A stretch of 64,000 nucleotides of DNA from Rhynochetos jubatus (lineage: Eukaryota > Chordata > Aves > Eurypygiformes > Rhynochetidae). Under the pieces are notes generated by a model that had not been told where the DNA came from, did not search any database, and saw only the letters and a list, made by a program, of their open reading frames with translations. Positions 37,446 to 51,418 of this stretch are shown in pieces (positions within the stretch are counted from its first letter, which is position 1; each line of letters starts with the position of its first letter). Position numbers and translations under genes: made by a program. The DNA lies in the NCBI GenBank assembly GCA_027574665.1, contig CM050648.1, forward strand, positions 41,511,700 through 41,575,699, given 5' to 3'.

Positions 37446-38839
37446 TTCCGCCCCCAGACACAGCACCCCCCCAGGAGAACATGCTGCCTTTGGAGGGTCC
37501 TGGCCTCATTGCTCTGCTTTGCTACAGGGTTCCAGTACCCGGATTACTGCTCAAGAGATGATGGTTCCAGGTTTAAGTACTGTTAGGAAGATAGCCTAAA
37601 CTCTGGATTAAGGCCCTGAGAAACCTACTGCATGGAGCAGGGGTGAGTATAATCAAAATACTTGCCTTATTTCCCTATGGGATTGATTTTACTGTTTGCA
37701 GCCCCAAATTTCTCATGACAAGTTCCTTATTATCCTAAGGAATTCCTCTACATAACTGACCCATCTCAAGACATTGCTGTGTGCCAACTGTCTGATCTCA
37801 CACCTTCAGAAATGAAGCACCCACAGCAAGAAGGTTTACTGTATAGATTTTATATGAAGTTGATCATGTTTATCATCCCAGGGTTATCATGGCAGGTGAT
37901 CTGAGGGCTGTGTACAAGCACGGTGGGACTGTGGAGGAAAAGGTCAATACCCAATGTGCTGACAGTGTGTCCTCCGTCACAATAACTAGCTCAGAGTGTA
38001 GCAGCATGAGGGTGGTGGCAACAAAGCCAACTTAAACTTACGAGTTCTTGCTATTGCCCTTTTCTGCGGACACCTGCTTCTGTCCAAATTCTGCAGTTTG
38101 TTGTCACTTTGGTTATCTGGTTACCGTCCAGCTCCTCAAAAACATTCACCTAACACAATGGATAAAGCAGAATCTTATAGAAGTGGGAAAGAAATGAGTA
38201 ATTGCAGACGGGGAGAAGGTAATCTTTGACATCAAAGGCCATATATATAACACTAAATCCTCTCAGTTACCATAGAAAATGCATGTTAAAGCATGTCAAT
38301 TATTAGCTAAAGAAACACAACACTTGTGCTGAAATGTTCTCTTCTCACACTATGCTTTTAAAAAACCCAACATAACTGCAAACAATACAATGTGTTTGAA
38401 GTCATGCACAGATTCCTCATTCTTAGAAATATGTAATATTTGGCAACCAAGTATGGTCAAAGAGTCTGAAGGTCTTAAGCCCTCTTATGTATTCAACAGA
38501 GACACTTTTGCTAAGTTTCTGAGTGAGCTGTAAACCATGCTTGGGTTGTCTACTTGCCATGTCCTCTCGCTATGCCGAGGGGTGTGGTGGGCAGTCCTCT
38601 CCGGAGGTTTTCTGCCTGGAGTTTCTCAGGTCCCCTCTCACACTGCAAATTCCCATCAGCATTCAGCCTGGGGGGCAGCTGCTTCTTCCCAGCCTTCTCT
38701 GGTCCACATCTGCCTTAAATCCGTGTGGTGGAAAAGCCAAAACCCTGGTTGTATTCCAAGTATTTACATTATCTCTACAAATGCATCCAGTAATGGTGTT
38801 GTACCATTGTTTCATGTCATAATACAAAGCACAGCAAAT

Positions 38840-39280
38840 GAAAAATTTTATTAGACAATACATCCTTTACTCCTGAATTACCTAAAAAATTTAAGAATAC
38901 TCTGGAATGTTGAATTTTAATGAGACGATAAAAAATATTCAGTCTGTATTAGCCCTTTCAATATTGCAGCAATGAAAGCCTAACAGCCACCACTAACTTT
39001 TATATAATGCATCATTTAATATGCAGCCAAAAGGCTTGCAGAAGAGTAATTCTTAAACAGTACACATTCCTAGTGAACCCTTGATGAACATTTTAACAAG
39101 ATCTCAGCGCTATTCAGAAGAAACCAAAATAATAGTCCTAAAATTCGCCTAAAGCTGCACACCATGTTTTCTGAAAGTCTGTATTTATTACAGAAACCCT
39201 TCCACATTTAAACATAATAATAGATGCTTTAAAATACTGACAACTCCATTGAAATCATACTGGGATCATATTGTACAAAC
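38840..39280. promoter_or_regulatory. Candidate non-coding regulatory block
   Basis: This block is repeat-free and AT-rich, with many homeodomain-type cores (TTTAATGAG near 38917, CATTTAATATGC near 39013, TAATTCTTAAAC near 39047). An octamer-like ATGCAGCC context and isolated CpGs near 38926, 39108 and 39148 are also present. There is no open frame. Assignment rests on composition only. Confidence 0.22.
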
Positions 39281-40499
39281 CTTTGCCAATGAGGTAGCAC
39301 AGCATAGGAGCCTCTGGCCGTCAGGGAAACAGCATCAGCCTGCTTCTGTGGGACACCTGACCGTGTGCTTCAGTTAACGGATGTGTGTACAGCAGTGGCT
39401 TCGTGGAAATACCTGGGGCTAGGACCAGTTGAGTAACTGTGCCTGGCACAAAGGAAATCCTATGGTCCTTTTGAGGCAACCACCCATTTACAAACTGCCT
39501 CCGAGCAGCACGATCTTGCAGACCAACACTTCGGCTCTGCAGGTGCCTCCAGGAGGTGGAGATAACAGTGGTTTAAGTCTTCTTTTCCTATCCCTCCATA
39601 ATCTGAAACAATTGGCTTTCAAAAATATTGTAAAACATTTTTCTGTGGAGGAAAGCTTTTGGGATCCAGGACTGAATGTAACCTACTGTGGTCCTCACAG
39701 AGATATATTATGGGGCAGAGGAGGAGGAGGAGAAGGAAAAGTTTCTGTATTATTTGGAGGAGAAAAGCTGCATCTAGTCATCTGCAGCTGCACCTGCTCA
39801 CAAAGCTAGATTACACAACAGTAAGATAAGCTCATGGACGGGAGTGCTGAGAGAAAAAGGCAGTGGTTGAAAATGCAAGATGAAAGCATGATATTATGAG
39901 GAAATGGTTCTAAGTGTCATGGTTCTGAAATCTCCTGCATTGGAGAAGGCATCTTCTCTTAGCATGACCACTCCTGAGTGTAGGAACTGGCGTCTGCCCT
40001 TTCGAAGCTCCACAGCTGGGAGCAAGGTGAGGAGGCTTGTGCTTGGTGACTGGGTACAGATTTAAAAATCTGGGGAGAGAGTCAGTAAAACAAGCTGGAG
40101 TATACAGGGGCCACTCAGGCAGTAGTAAACCTTTTGTACTCTTAAATCCTATGTAAAATATTATTCTTTAAGGGACCTAAACAGCACAGTTGCCCCTGTC
40201 ACACTTTGGTATGCTCCCATGTTAACAATATGAGAGCTACACTACCCTGCTAAACCAACCTTTTCACTGAAGTGCTGTATAATATAATAAAAATTATACA
40301 AAGCTTGCATCACTGTGAAGGTGGAGGAAGAGCAGATCCTTCAGTAAATGGTAAGTGTCCCAGAGAAACTCTTTTTAGTGTCTCAAGGCAGGAAAGTTTA
40401 CGAGCACGTATAGTAAAAGCTGGCAGGAGGCACTTTATTTCATGTTTCCATCTGCCAGTTGTATTTCGTGAAATGGAAGATTGTCCTTTCACCCAATAA

Positions 40500-40880
40500 A
40501 TTCACCTTTTTTACTGCAGAAATTTCACATTAAATACTAATAACATTGTTTCAGGGGATCAACTAAAGGACATAACAGGCAATTAAACAGCTCCAATTAT
40601 ATCATAATTTTCTGTGTCGACTTATTTCAACAGATTACTGAATTTCTATTGAAATGGTGTTCCGGAGGGGCTTAACAATGTTTTAAGCATATGTTCCAGG
40701 GCTACAGTCCCAGCACCGGATACTAATAACACAGTTTGAGCTGTGTGCTCTCATGTGTCACAGATATCATAGTTTCAGTTTATTTTTCATGAATTATTGA
40801 AATGAAGAATTATTTCCTGTTTAGTTTTTTTGAATCAACATTTACTACCAGCAGCACTGGAAGGAGTAAAATACAGGAAA
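40500..40880. promoter_or_regulatory. Candidate non-coding regulatory block
   Basis: This repeat-free block has AATAACATTGTTTC (SOX-like ATTGTT near 40545), GGCAATTAAAC (40579), GAATTATTGAAATGAAGAATTATTT (two ATTATT motifs near 40791-40815) and CpGs at 40618, 40665 and 40716. No coding signature is present. Confidence 0.22.
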
Positions 40881-43800
40881 TGTGCTGCAGTAGATAAGAA
40901 CTGAAAGCAGTGTGTTGGGGATGTCACCTGCATTTACATATTTGTATTTTATTAAGTAATCAAAAGAGCCTGTCCAAGTTGTATAACTCATGAATCATAA
41001 ATAAATACAAACCAGGTAACTAGAAGCAAAGGCTTACATAGTAGCAACAATTCATATATCCCTACAGGAATTGCCTGAGCAATTCTCCACCTTGTCTTGC
41101 AAGATTCTCACTACCCAACTCTCTTCCAGCTCCCTGGGAAATGGCATGCAAAGTCTCCTTAGGGTCAAGTAAAAACAAGAGGTACAAGAACATACACAAA
41201 TTCAAAGGTTAAATTTAATATTAGGGATCTGTTTTGTATACTGCATGGATTTCTGAAAAGTGGGAATGAGGAAAAACTGCTGAATAATGCCTGTTTAATA
41301 GCCAGCATAAATTAGATTGTACACAGGTCTAGAGGCATTATGTAGCCATTTTAAGGTGTTCACGGTTTTAAATCACCCCTCTGTGACTTAAAAAGGGAGC
41401 CCAAAGCTAAGCATCTAAAGCAATATGTAGCCATGTAAATCAGTGCCTTTTCCAGCTTAAGGCGTGTTGAAGAATATGGGTCTGTCTGTGTAGGCTGTGT
41501 GTATGGTATGCAGAACACAAAGAGTTCACAACAAAACCTTTCCCTTTCAATGCTGCCTTCTAGGGCAGCATGAAAGATGCCAAGAGGGAACAGTTGTTAA
41601 TCAAGTTGTCCAATATTTGCTTGGGACTCCTGTCCAATATGATGAGCACAGCAGGGGTGGTTGGATGGGGCTGGATTTATAGCAGTCTGGAGCACTTCAC
41701 AGTTCTTTCCCATATACACCACAGCTTCTGAGCTCTATATGCTGATCATACGTAAGCAGAATAAGTTATGTTTTCAATTTTTAAAAATATTATTTTTTCT
41801 TTTAAAACAGATCTAATGCAAATTAATTTTGATATTACACTTGTGAATACCCTGAACTGTCTATAAAGATTGCACAACCTTATATAAAAATTATAGTCAA
41901 GATGTCCAAATCTGCAGTCAAAATTTCAAAAAGAACATCAAAGTGATCCGCTTAGAACCTGAAACCAAAGCATGTTAAGGTGATACAATGTTTTTCAGCA
42001 ACAGCTGGAATTCTAGGCAACAGCTTGTCACTCTAGACCAACAATTGTCTTTATTTCAGTTATTTACTTCAGACCGGTGCTATAGCTATGCCGTACAACA
42101 CCCAGAAAAAAGGGAGAAAGACCATTGGTTTTTTTCTCCCAATCTAACAAAGAAAACAAGATGCTGGAAGTTGAGATGCACTACCTCTAAAATCCTGAAA
42201 GATATGGCAACAGGGAATAAAGGATTCATTCACTAAACATCAGTAATATTCATTTATTAAACAAAAATCATTAACTGTAAAATATAGTGTGATACGTACA
42301 GAAAAATGGATTTATTCTGTATTTCTATTGCAGCACAAATGAGCTTGTGGTTTCCTCTGTATTTAATTCCAATTAGTATTAAAAATGTTGATATAAGTTA
42401 AGGCATGTAATCAGTAACAATTGCAAATTTATCATGTCACATAAAAATTAAGCATATGAAAAGTGACTCTCTAATTGCTTAAATGTGCATAAGGTATTGT
42501 CCTTTTCAGCAGAAGTTAGACCATTTTTTATTATATAAGTTGTACTTGATTCCAGATTTTTAATGGATGTTCCCCAACAAGAATCATTATCTCTTACAGA
42601 AGTTAGACAGTTATAACTACCTAACAAAATAATTTAGTGTATCTAACACAAGTGGCTAGTGACATATTTACTTGGATGTTGAAATGAAGTATCATTACAA
42701 TGAGTGATTTTAGCATTTGATTTCATTTGTTATGCCCTAAACTGAAAGGCGGTCAACTATTTGTATAGTTTTATGAGTTTTACTTATATCTGTACTTTTT
42801 TATTAGCTTTATGGTCTTTTAGTGTATCACAGGTTATAACTGTGACAATTATTTTCAAATTACAAAACTAAACATGACTTTCTTTTTCGGTTTTTTTTTT
42901 TTTTTTTACTAGCATGGACAGCTAAACATCCCACATCACAATCTCACTCAGCTGAAACGATTTTTAGTATCTGTGTCAGTCTGCAACATAAATAGGCATG
43001 TTGATAAAACAAGTCTTATTTCTTAACACTCTCTGGTTGCCAGAAGTATTTTTTCTAGACTAGCCCACATCAGGATAAGAAAACTCTCAGCCTTCCACAG
43101 TTTTTAACAGTTTTTGTAGACCTGAAATGCAGAAGCTGTGCTCCCTTCATTTTTTTCTACAGCCAGCATTTTTGAAAGCAGGTTTGCTTTAAATGGTTTC
43201 TGTGTCTCAGTTTGTTTTCCTCTTTTTCTAAAAATACAATTCCCATTTTTCTCACCCTTCATTTACAAAATCTGACTCACCATCTTTACACTCGCTCATA
43301 AGGCAGCATGACAAAGAACTGCCAGCAGGAAACAAGGATTAAGGGTTTGGCTTTTCTCAAGTTAGCTAAAAGTGAATATTTTATTCTCTCACCCCTAAAA
43401 AACCCCAAGCATTTACTATATATTTTCCAAGGACACCAGAACATTTAATCAGGTATTTTAGACAGCTATAAATACCCTGTACTTTCCAAAAGCATTGGAT
43501 ATTTCTTCTCCTAAAGCCATTCTGGGCTCTTGGTTAACTCTATATTCAGATATTCTTCAAAGAACTATTTTGATTCCCTTTTTCTAAAAAGAACAACTTA
43601 TTATAGAGTAAATGTTTGCCAAGGTTTCTATATTGAAGTGGAAACTGAGTTTGAAAACAAGAATCCATCCTAATACAACTCAGTGATTTGGGTTTCAGGG
43701 GATATTTTTTGAAATTTTCTTTTAGATTTGCATAAAGAAGCCAGGCCAGGTTTGCTGACCTTGGGGCTTAGAAAGGCAAAAATAAATGTGACTAGTTGAG

Positions 43801-46329
43801 ACAGTAAATGCCCTTCTCTGGAAACCTAGAGAACACCTGAAGTTTGACTCATAGACCTCATAATAATGGGGTGCATAGAAGAAACTTCAATTAAACCTCA
43901 CCCTCTGTAGCACAAGGATGACACTACAGCTAATATTGTACACGTTCTGGTACTACTGGACAAGAAATTTGCTATATGCAGACTGGGTAACTGAGTAAAG
44001 TCCATGTGATAGCCGCAAACCACAGAGGCTTTGCTGTAGACTAGGTAGCATATCATAACCTACCATGCAGTGAAACAGCGAAATGGAATGGTTGCTTAGT
44101 CTCAATATGCTCAAGCACTTTGCCGTTTCTTTTCAACAAGAACAAATGAGGATAGATTTTGAAAGATATAAAGCCAGTAATAAAAGGACAAATCTTGAAG
44201 ATTTTACCACAGAAGTCCCATTTACCTGAGAGTTCCTGTGTAAAAATAGCTATTAATATTCTGCAGCAGGGAGATTGGGGTATTTGCAATCTTTGCAAAC
44301 AGAACTCATTATTTTTCAGAAAGTGAAGAGAAATCTAAAGAAATTCTCCAGTGACTCTGCTGGGCTTGTCTGGGAATGCAGAATTTACTTTACCGAGTAT
44401 CTTTCTGAAATAGAAATAAAGATGGCCTTTGAAATTAAACTGGTGTCAAAAAGCCAATCTCAGATAGCCTGTAAGTCTTCCCTTGCAAAGTCTAAGAATT
44501 CTCCCATCAATTTTTTAAGCAGCTTTTGTATGTAGATTCAAACTATCTCCTGAGCATAAGGAGCAAGATTCAATTTATAGTATCTGGATACCCACTTCTC
44601 CATATCCCAAACATCTGTACCACTCAAATCTGCATCACTCCTTGCCAGGATTCTTCACCCTAGAATAGGAGAGAAGTGTCTTGGCAGACCTGGTGGGACA
44701 AACGAACCCTTGAACACATTGCACCAGTGCTATTAAGATCTTGAGTTCCTGAGTGCTGTGTTTACACAAAATGATAACACTGCCACTTTATCACTTAGCA
44801 GCATCTGCAAACTTAATGTTCCACAATGCCATAAATGATGACATCTGTTACCAAAAGTAACATTCACACAACCAGCCATGCGAAGGAAACATTTCTACAC
44901 CACGCTCCTGACAATCCAATCATGGTTTTGAATATTTCCCAACCTTGGAAGCAAGTTTTGCTGCACAGCCCTCCTTCTGTTTGGCATTATCAGCCTGTGT
45001 CATGCCAGAAGTCATTGCTGATCTACTGTGCTGTTTGATTGGTGCCATGTGGTGCTCCTGGGCAATCCCTTACACTGGGCTATTGCAGGCTACGAGGGTT
45101 CTCAGAGATCTTTAACCTGTGAAATTACTCCATTTTCTGACCTGTCACAGGCAGCTGAACACCCAGGCTGCTGCTGCCGACCCAGATGAAACGTGGTCTG
45201 GATCCACAGCTTCCCTGATGTCCAAGTTTGATAGGAGAGAGACCTCTCAGCAGCACAGCAAACATGGACTTGCAGCTCAACAGCATTTTTTAAAATACTA
45301 TAGGGTCAAGTTTCAACCTCAGTTGGCTCAGACTCCCAGATCTAACCCACAGTATTAGGAAGCCAGCAGGCTTGGAAACAGGCTCAGAATAGGAACCTTG
45401 TATTTTTTTCCTTTTTTCATAGCTCTCACAGATGGACACACTCCATTTGCTTACCCAACAGGGCTTCTTAATCCAGGAGGCATTCAGTCATTCCTGCTTC
45501 ACCTTCAAGATGTAGAAGTTTGGCCAAATTTGTTTGGCCTAATTCATTGTTTTACTTACTCTATGAGCTAACAAATTCTCCAAGTGGGCTTTACAGCGTT
45601 GCATAATTACAGGTACACAGAAATAAACACAAATTTTCATATATATCGTTGAACCACAGGCAGCTTTGTAATAAGTTGGTTTCTTTTTTCAAACTAGATG
45701 CCAGCATTGCATTGTTAATGAGAAAGAAAATCACTTTCCCTCTTCCAATTTTTCTCCTTTTTTTCAGAATTAATATATTAGGATGAAGTAAGAGAAACAC
45801 TCCTCTAAGCAGCTAGTACATTGTGGGACAACAAAAAAAGCTTATGATAATATTAGTCTAAGCAAATAGTACTTAAAACACAAGATGAAAAGGTGTTTTA
45901 ATTTCCTGTACCCAGGGATAATGCTGCCAGTCCTCATTTTTTGTTAGAAAAAAAAGAAACACATGACTGTTCAGGATAGAAGGAAAAAAGGACTCTTCCA
46001 AAGTCAATATGCATTTCAGTTCTAGCCATATCAAATAATAGTTCGTGATTTATTGTCAGTTTGATTTATGGCATGAGCAGGGTCCTGGCAAATTACCAGT
46101 TCCTCGATCTGTAGTTTCCATTCCGCTCCTCCATGGTTCAAAGGGACAGATAGCTCAAAAGAAGTGATACGGTGCCTAAAGGGACTTGGTGTAAGAGTAA
46201 CCAGGAGATAGTAGAGAGCAATCTGCTAAGGAAGAAAAAATGTATCTTGGCAGGAAATGCCCGGAAAATGTGAAGCAAGGGAAGAGTGAATCAGAGTGGA
46301 AGCCAAGGCTGTATTTATGAAATCAAGTC

Positions 46330-46610
46330 TAAATTACGGTATAATGTTGTGTCATCCAAACCAAAGGAACAGCACACACAAGGAAACTTGCTCAAAATAA
46401 CCTTACTGCTCTGTTAGTGACTTCCTCTCCTAAATCACCTGCTATCCTGAGCTAGCGGGTAACCTGAGGTATGAAACATACACCCATGCATTATCATTTA
46501 GAGCTATAGTTACATTCCTTTGAAGATTTATTGCTGTTTGCTGCAATTAAGGATCTACAATTAACATCTCTGTCAACAAGCAGGAGTCAAATGCAAGGAT
46601 AAGGTCACAC
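46330..46610. promoter_or_regulatory. Candidate non-coding regulatory block
   Basis: AT-rich unique-looking sequence with CATGCATTATCATTTAGAG at about 46485-46503, a TGCAATTAAGGAT-type homeodomain site near 46540, and CpGs near 46338 and 46456. There is no open frame. Low confidence. Confidence 0.18.
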
Positions 46611-47480
46611 AGATAGAGGAAAACATCTGCTCTGTACACTATACAGAGCTCAATGGCACAGTGTCTTGGAGAGGCAATTGCTTGTTTCACTTTAAGTTTA
46701 GAAAATCAAAAAAGTAGCAGTGACTGAAAAGACATAGAATGATTTATAACACCGAGGCAGGAAAGAAGGAATTGTATCTAAGGCAGCACTTAGGACAATA
46801 CTTCGCCTGAAGCATATGCCTCAATTTCACAAATTTAACTGATGTGAGAAGGTATTTAAAAGTAAATCAATGTTTATGTGGTGTTCTGAATCTGAGCAGA
46901 TCCAAGCTGATGAACAAAGACCATATTATCAAGTTTTAAATCTTGATAAATCTTAGAATCAAGATGCTGCGGGTCCTAACTATAAGTAATTTTAGTTCAC
47001 CTTCATGTATCAGCCAGGAACAGATGGCAGGCAAGTGTGTTTTCTAATTGCACGAGCACCTTTGCATCATTGTGCGCGTGCAGCCAGCAGTGGGGTTATG
47101 AGGACTCTTGCCAGGTGTGAGGGGCACGTTCCTGAAAGAGCGAAGAAAGGTCACAGACACTCATCAGGGGTGACAAACTGCAGCAATGGTGGCAGTTTTG
47201 GAACCCAAAGTAAGGAACAAAAGCCCATACTGCTTTCTATGGAAAACTAATAGCCCAAAGTAGACTTACCCATGGTTCAGTCGAAGCTGAACAAATGGCG
47301 TTTCCTTGGTAGACAATGTAAACTGGCAAAGGACTGGAGATGAAGTCCTCCAGCAGTAATATCAGCCTTTCCTTAAACTTTACAAATGGGTTTCGAATTT
47401 CCTCACTGTACATATAATTTACAACACCAACAGCTTTGTCCTTCTTACCCTACTTTTTTTTTTTTTTTTTTTTTTGCCAG

Positions 47481-47582
47481 CAAGGAATGAGTCGTCTGTC
47501 TCCTCTTCCAGTTTTTGTTCGCTCATACCCTTCCTGCAACATAATTTGGCAACGATTTATTGTGCGATCCTATTCCAAACAG
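47481..47582 (+). other. Possible 102-nt in-frame cassette exon (unproven)
   Basis: A pyrimidine tract ending in 22 T residues (47454-47475) is followed by gccag at 47476-47480, a strong-looking splice acceptor. The next 102 nt are open in one frame for 34 codons (QGMSRLSPLPVFVRS...), contain several CpG Arg codons, and end ...AAACAG followed by GTGTCT at 47583, a weak donor. The length is a multiple of three. No protein family is recognised. A long T run followed by AG is also common by chance, so this is only a candidate. Confidence 0.15.
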
Positions 47583-50500
47583 GTGTCTGTTTTCTGGCTT
47601 CCCCTGCAAACGCAGTTGCAGAGAGCAGATGGCAATAGTTAGCTGCCTTCTGCACCTGCATGGATGAGAGCAGATCTGAAGAACCTTTTCGGTATGTTGA
47701 GGAGCTCAGAGCGATATTTAGATGACCCTGTGGTTAACACAGAAGTAGCCAACTGTATCCAACTTGGCACTGACACTACAGTGATCATTAGTGAAGCTGA
47801 ATTTAAGACAGAAAATAGTTTTGGGAAGCTAAGATAAGGCAGGACAATTTGGAGCATTGTCAGCCAAAAAGCCATCTCAGGAGCACCCGTATGAATGGAC
47901 AATAACTGCCTAGGTCTTTTCTGCCACATTTCAGGAATTCTTGCAGCAATCACATGAACAAACTCATTTACTGTATTTCAGATCACAACCAGCTGTCAGC
48001 ATTCAGCTGAGAGGTTGGGGACTTCTTAGTTAAATACACTAAAACAGAGATAGCTTTCTAAATATGCATCAGGTTCAATTGGTTACTGGACCAATCTAAT
48101 CTCTAATGCCTTGACACAGGAGAAGAAAGGTGTGGGAGAGATGGATTTGAAGCCTGAGGTTTTTGCAGGTGATAAACAGCCTGAAAACTAGTGAGATAAA
48201 AAGAAAGGGAGCGAGAGGGAAAAAAAAAAAAGAGACGTGAGGGTTAAAAAGGGAATTAAGTAATATTCTGCAATTCCATACAGCATAAAGGTGGGATATA
48301 AAGTTACTGAAAGAAATGAGTGATCAGTAAAAACTAAGAAAAAACTGTAAATAGTCATTAGAAAATTCAGTCCAAGGAAAAGCTGTATACCCCAGAAAAA
48401 GTCCATTTATTTAATACCTGTTTCTAGACATGCTTTGAGATATAAACTGAGGCAGAATGACAGTGTGGCTCAGACTGGTGTAGATCAATAGCAGTTCTCA
48501 GCACTAGGTCAGGGATACGCCTGCAGGGCAGAAGAGTCAGGCTCACAGGTTTGGCTAAGTCCCATCGCTAAACCAGATCAACAGGGTTCGCAGAAAATAC
48601 TCTAGCTCAACAGGCAGACACTTTTTTCTCTGTTGAGGCCTTTGTCAGCCCCTGTGTGCTGAACACAACTTCTGTGAGCCCATTCAAGGGGTTAACTTAT
48701 TGGTGGGTTTTCTGCTCCTTTCTGTTTTTCACCACATTTTACAGCTTGCTGGGGGCCAGCAGCACTGTTGGGCACCTCTGTGGTCTCTCAGGGTCAATGG
48801 TTAGGGGCTTTGGGCACTTTGCCTGGAGGAATAAGGCCACAGCAACATCAGCAGGTAGGTCAGCAGCTGAAGAACAGCTCTTCTTCTCGGACATAATTTT
48901 TTAATTAACAAGAAGAATCTAGCAGGAAAACTGACAAAGTAAATAGAATTACATGATCATTCAGATTTCTAAAACACTGCAAAGTACCAGTAGCTATACA
49001 CTTGTAAAAGTATGCATAGATCCATTAATGCAGGGTTGAACTTTATATCTCAAAGGGCAATTCTATAAAAGCAGGTACTTTCTCCTGACTTACATTTTAG
49101 AAATTCATGGTGAAAATAAGCACTCTTTAGATATTTGAGACTCACATTATTCAGTGGGAGAAAATAAATCTCTTTAAGAGTCCTGTTAGCAGAGAGGAAT
49201 TATAACTCTTTAGAGGTATTACTGATTTCAATATAAATAACACCATTCTGCAAATCTATTTTTCTAATCAGTTTCTGAATCTGTGATCAAAATTTTAACT
49301 TGGATATTTTTTTCTCAGACCTCACAGTTTTCTAGTTCCAGAGAGAGAAGACTCTAATAACCCTTCTTCAAATCACTGTTAAGAATCACCTCATGCACAG
49401 AAAAAATAAGTGCCTTGTAAAAACTGATAGGCTTTAAGTGTTTTTCCTCTATTAAAGTTGAATAATATTTAAGACTTTGTTATCTTGATATTACTCTATC
49501 TCATAGAAAAAATAAAACCTCGTCACTGTAATTCCATTTGGACGGAAACAAGTAATTTCAGTCAAAGTTTTCTTACACACTCTAAAACATGTGCATCTTT
49601 CCCCTTTCTTTATATGTAACAGTAATCATTATTTTTCATCTGCTTTTCGCTTCATTGGCACACCTGCATTAGAAGAGTCTTGTTCTTTTTATATTTAATG
49701 CTCTTTTGATGACAGTAAGCATGGCTTGAGAGTAGATGCTGCCCAAGAGGGATTTGATCTTCATGGAATTTATGAAACAAGCTATTGGGAAAGGATGAAT
49801 ACTAATGCGATGAGTGGGCTATAAGAATCTGTACAGCCTAGAAATAGAACTGGCAAACTTGTTAAATCCCAGACTCTTGGGAAAGGACCAAGAGTAAACC
49901 CATTTATTCCTTTTAACTATTAAGAAATTACTTGAAATATTTTTTCCTCCACTGCTTTGTGGTTGTACTGTCAAGAAGACTTGAGCTGTTATGCAATAAC
50001 CTGGATCTGAGGATTCTTGGTTTCATGGGAAACACACAGCTATGAGTAAGATCACACATTTGGTCACGGGTTAAACCAAAGGGCTATTTTGTGAAGTGTC
50101 ACTTGGAAACTGTCAGCAGAAGCTTTAGGAAGGACTATGAGGGTGAGGGAAATAACCTCTGTCATGTATCTTCAACACCTCCAGTCAGCAGGAATTTGGA
50201 AATGTCTCTTTGCGTTTAAAAGCCACTGCCATTAATTTGTCTAATTACATGAACCTTTGCCTAAATTGATATCCAGTGGACAGTGGGTTTTTGTCATACA
50301 CTGTGGGAAATATTAAACAACACTATCATAGAAGATAATACCTGTTATATATCTGAGATAGCTCCTCTTATTTCTAGCTCTGTATTCATACACTTTCTCT
50401 GTGTGTGACCCTGACATATAATGTCCAGTAGTAATTTTTGGCTTTGCAGCATATATTTCAATTTTAGATTAGAAATTATTAATATAAAGCTGTGTGTGAT

Positions 50501-50674
50501 TGCCCCTCTTTTGCAGGGCTATTCATGTAGGATGAAAACAAACATGTTGCCAATAATTAGTAAAAGAGGTGCATGATAGAAGGGAATAAAGTTACAATGG
50601 AGCTTGGAAGAGAACCCAGTGAGGTACCCAGCAGTGCTGTACCCAACAACCTCTACAATGTGGTGACAACCACC

Positions 50675-50885
50675 CAGGCACATGGAGTCCACAAGTAGAT
50701 TGTGAAGCCCTATGGCAATCACTGATTGACTTTTACCATGTGCAGTGCCTGGGGGAAAGACTTTGGGATCAGGACCTACTCTGTAACTGTCACTCAGATA
50801 ACATTTCTCCATCCTATCTCCTGTCTTGTGCAACCCACACCACTTCACTTCTCCTGCTATGAAGGTGTGGTAGAGACCAAGCAAT
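50675..50885 (+). repeat. Left arm of a large inverted repeat
   Basis: This 211-bp segment matches the reverse complement of 51999-52205. Long shared words include 'ccatgtgcagtgcctg', 'cactcagataacatttctcc' and 'tgtggtaga.accaagcaat'. Identity is about 80-85% by eye, with a 4-bp indel near 50731. Weaker similarity may extend outward to about 50600 (cttgg..agaacc). It is not CR1 and not either LTR family here. The overlapping 164-codon minus-strand frame (50519-51013) has no recognised domain, and the other arm carries stops in the matching frame. Confidence 0.8.
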
Positions 50886-51418
50886 GCAGCTTTCGTGCAC
50901 ACCATGTGTGCATCAGGCCTAGCTTTCAGCCAGGAGCTCTTCAGAGAAGGATTACTTCCTTCCCCTCCCTCAACTTTATTCACTGTCTTTCCACACTTCC
51001 ACATCATAGTCATGAAGATCCAAGGACCAAGGATTCAGCATTCACAAGAAGGAGGCATAAAGCAGCAGAAGCTATTTATTCCTTCTATTTCAAACCACAG
51101 AAGAGGTGTTGGACAACAAGTCAGATGCACACCTGCTAGAGTTATCTTTTGTCCAATACTCTGAGGAGCCAAGGGCTATTAGAGTTGATGACACATGCCC
51201 TGCTCCTCCCCACAGGCTTTCCTGGCCACTGGGAATTTCCCCACCCATCCTAGGTGGTATTCTACTAGCCATCAGTTTCTTTTTTAACTCACTGCTACAG
51301 CCCTCTTCCCCAGCCAACAGGTTCCTGAGCTCCAGCCACAACTGCTCCCTGCCCTGGTTATTGTCATGTTGTGGCTACGAGGAGGGAAACTATTCCTCTG
51401 AAAAATGAGCTAGTAGAG

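Larger units (their letters stand above)
37446..50674. other. Long stretch without recognised gene or transposon
   Basis: The stretch holds three candidate regulatory blocks (38.84, 40.50 and 46.33 kb) and a possible cassette exon at 47481-47582, listed separately. Homopolymer runs lie at 42893-42908 (T) and 47454-47475 (T22). A purine-rich run is at 48196-48235. A GGA-rich triplet run is at about 39718-39737. Longest open frames (39429-39809, 126 codons; 47639-47953 minus, 104 codons) lack recognisable domains. Confidence 0.5.
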
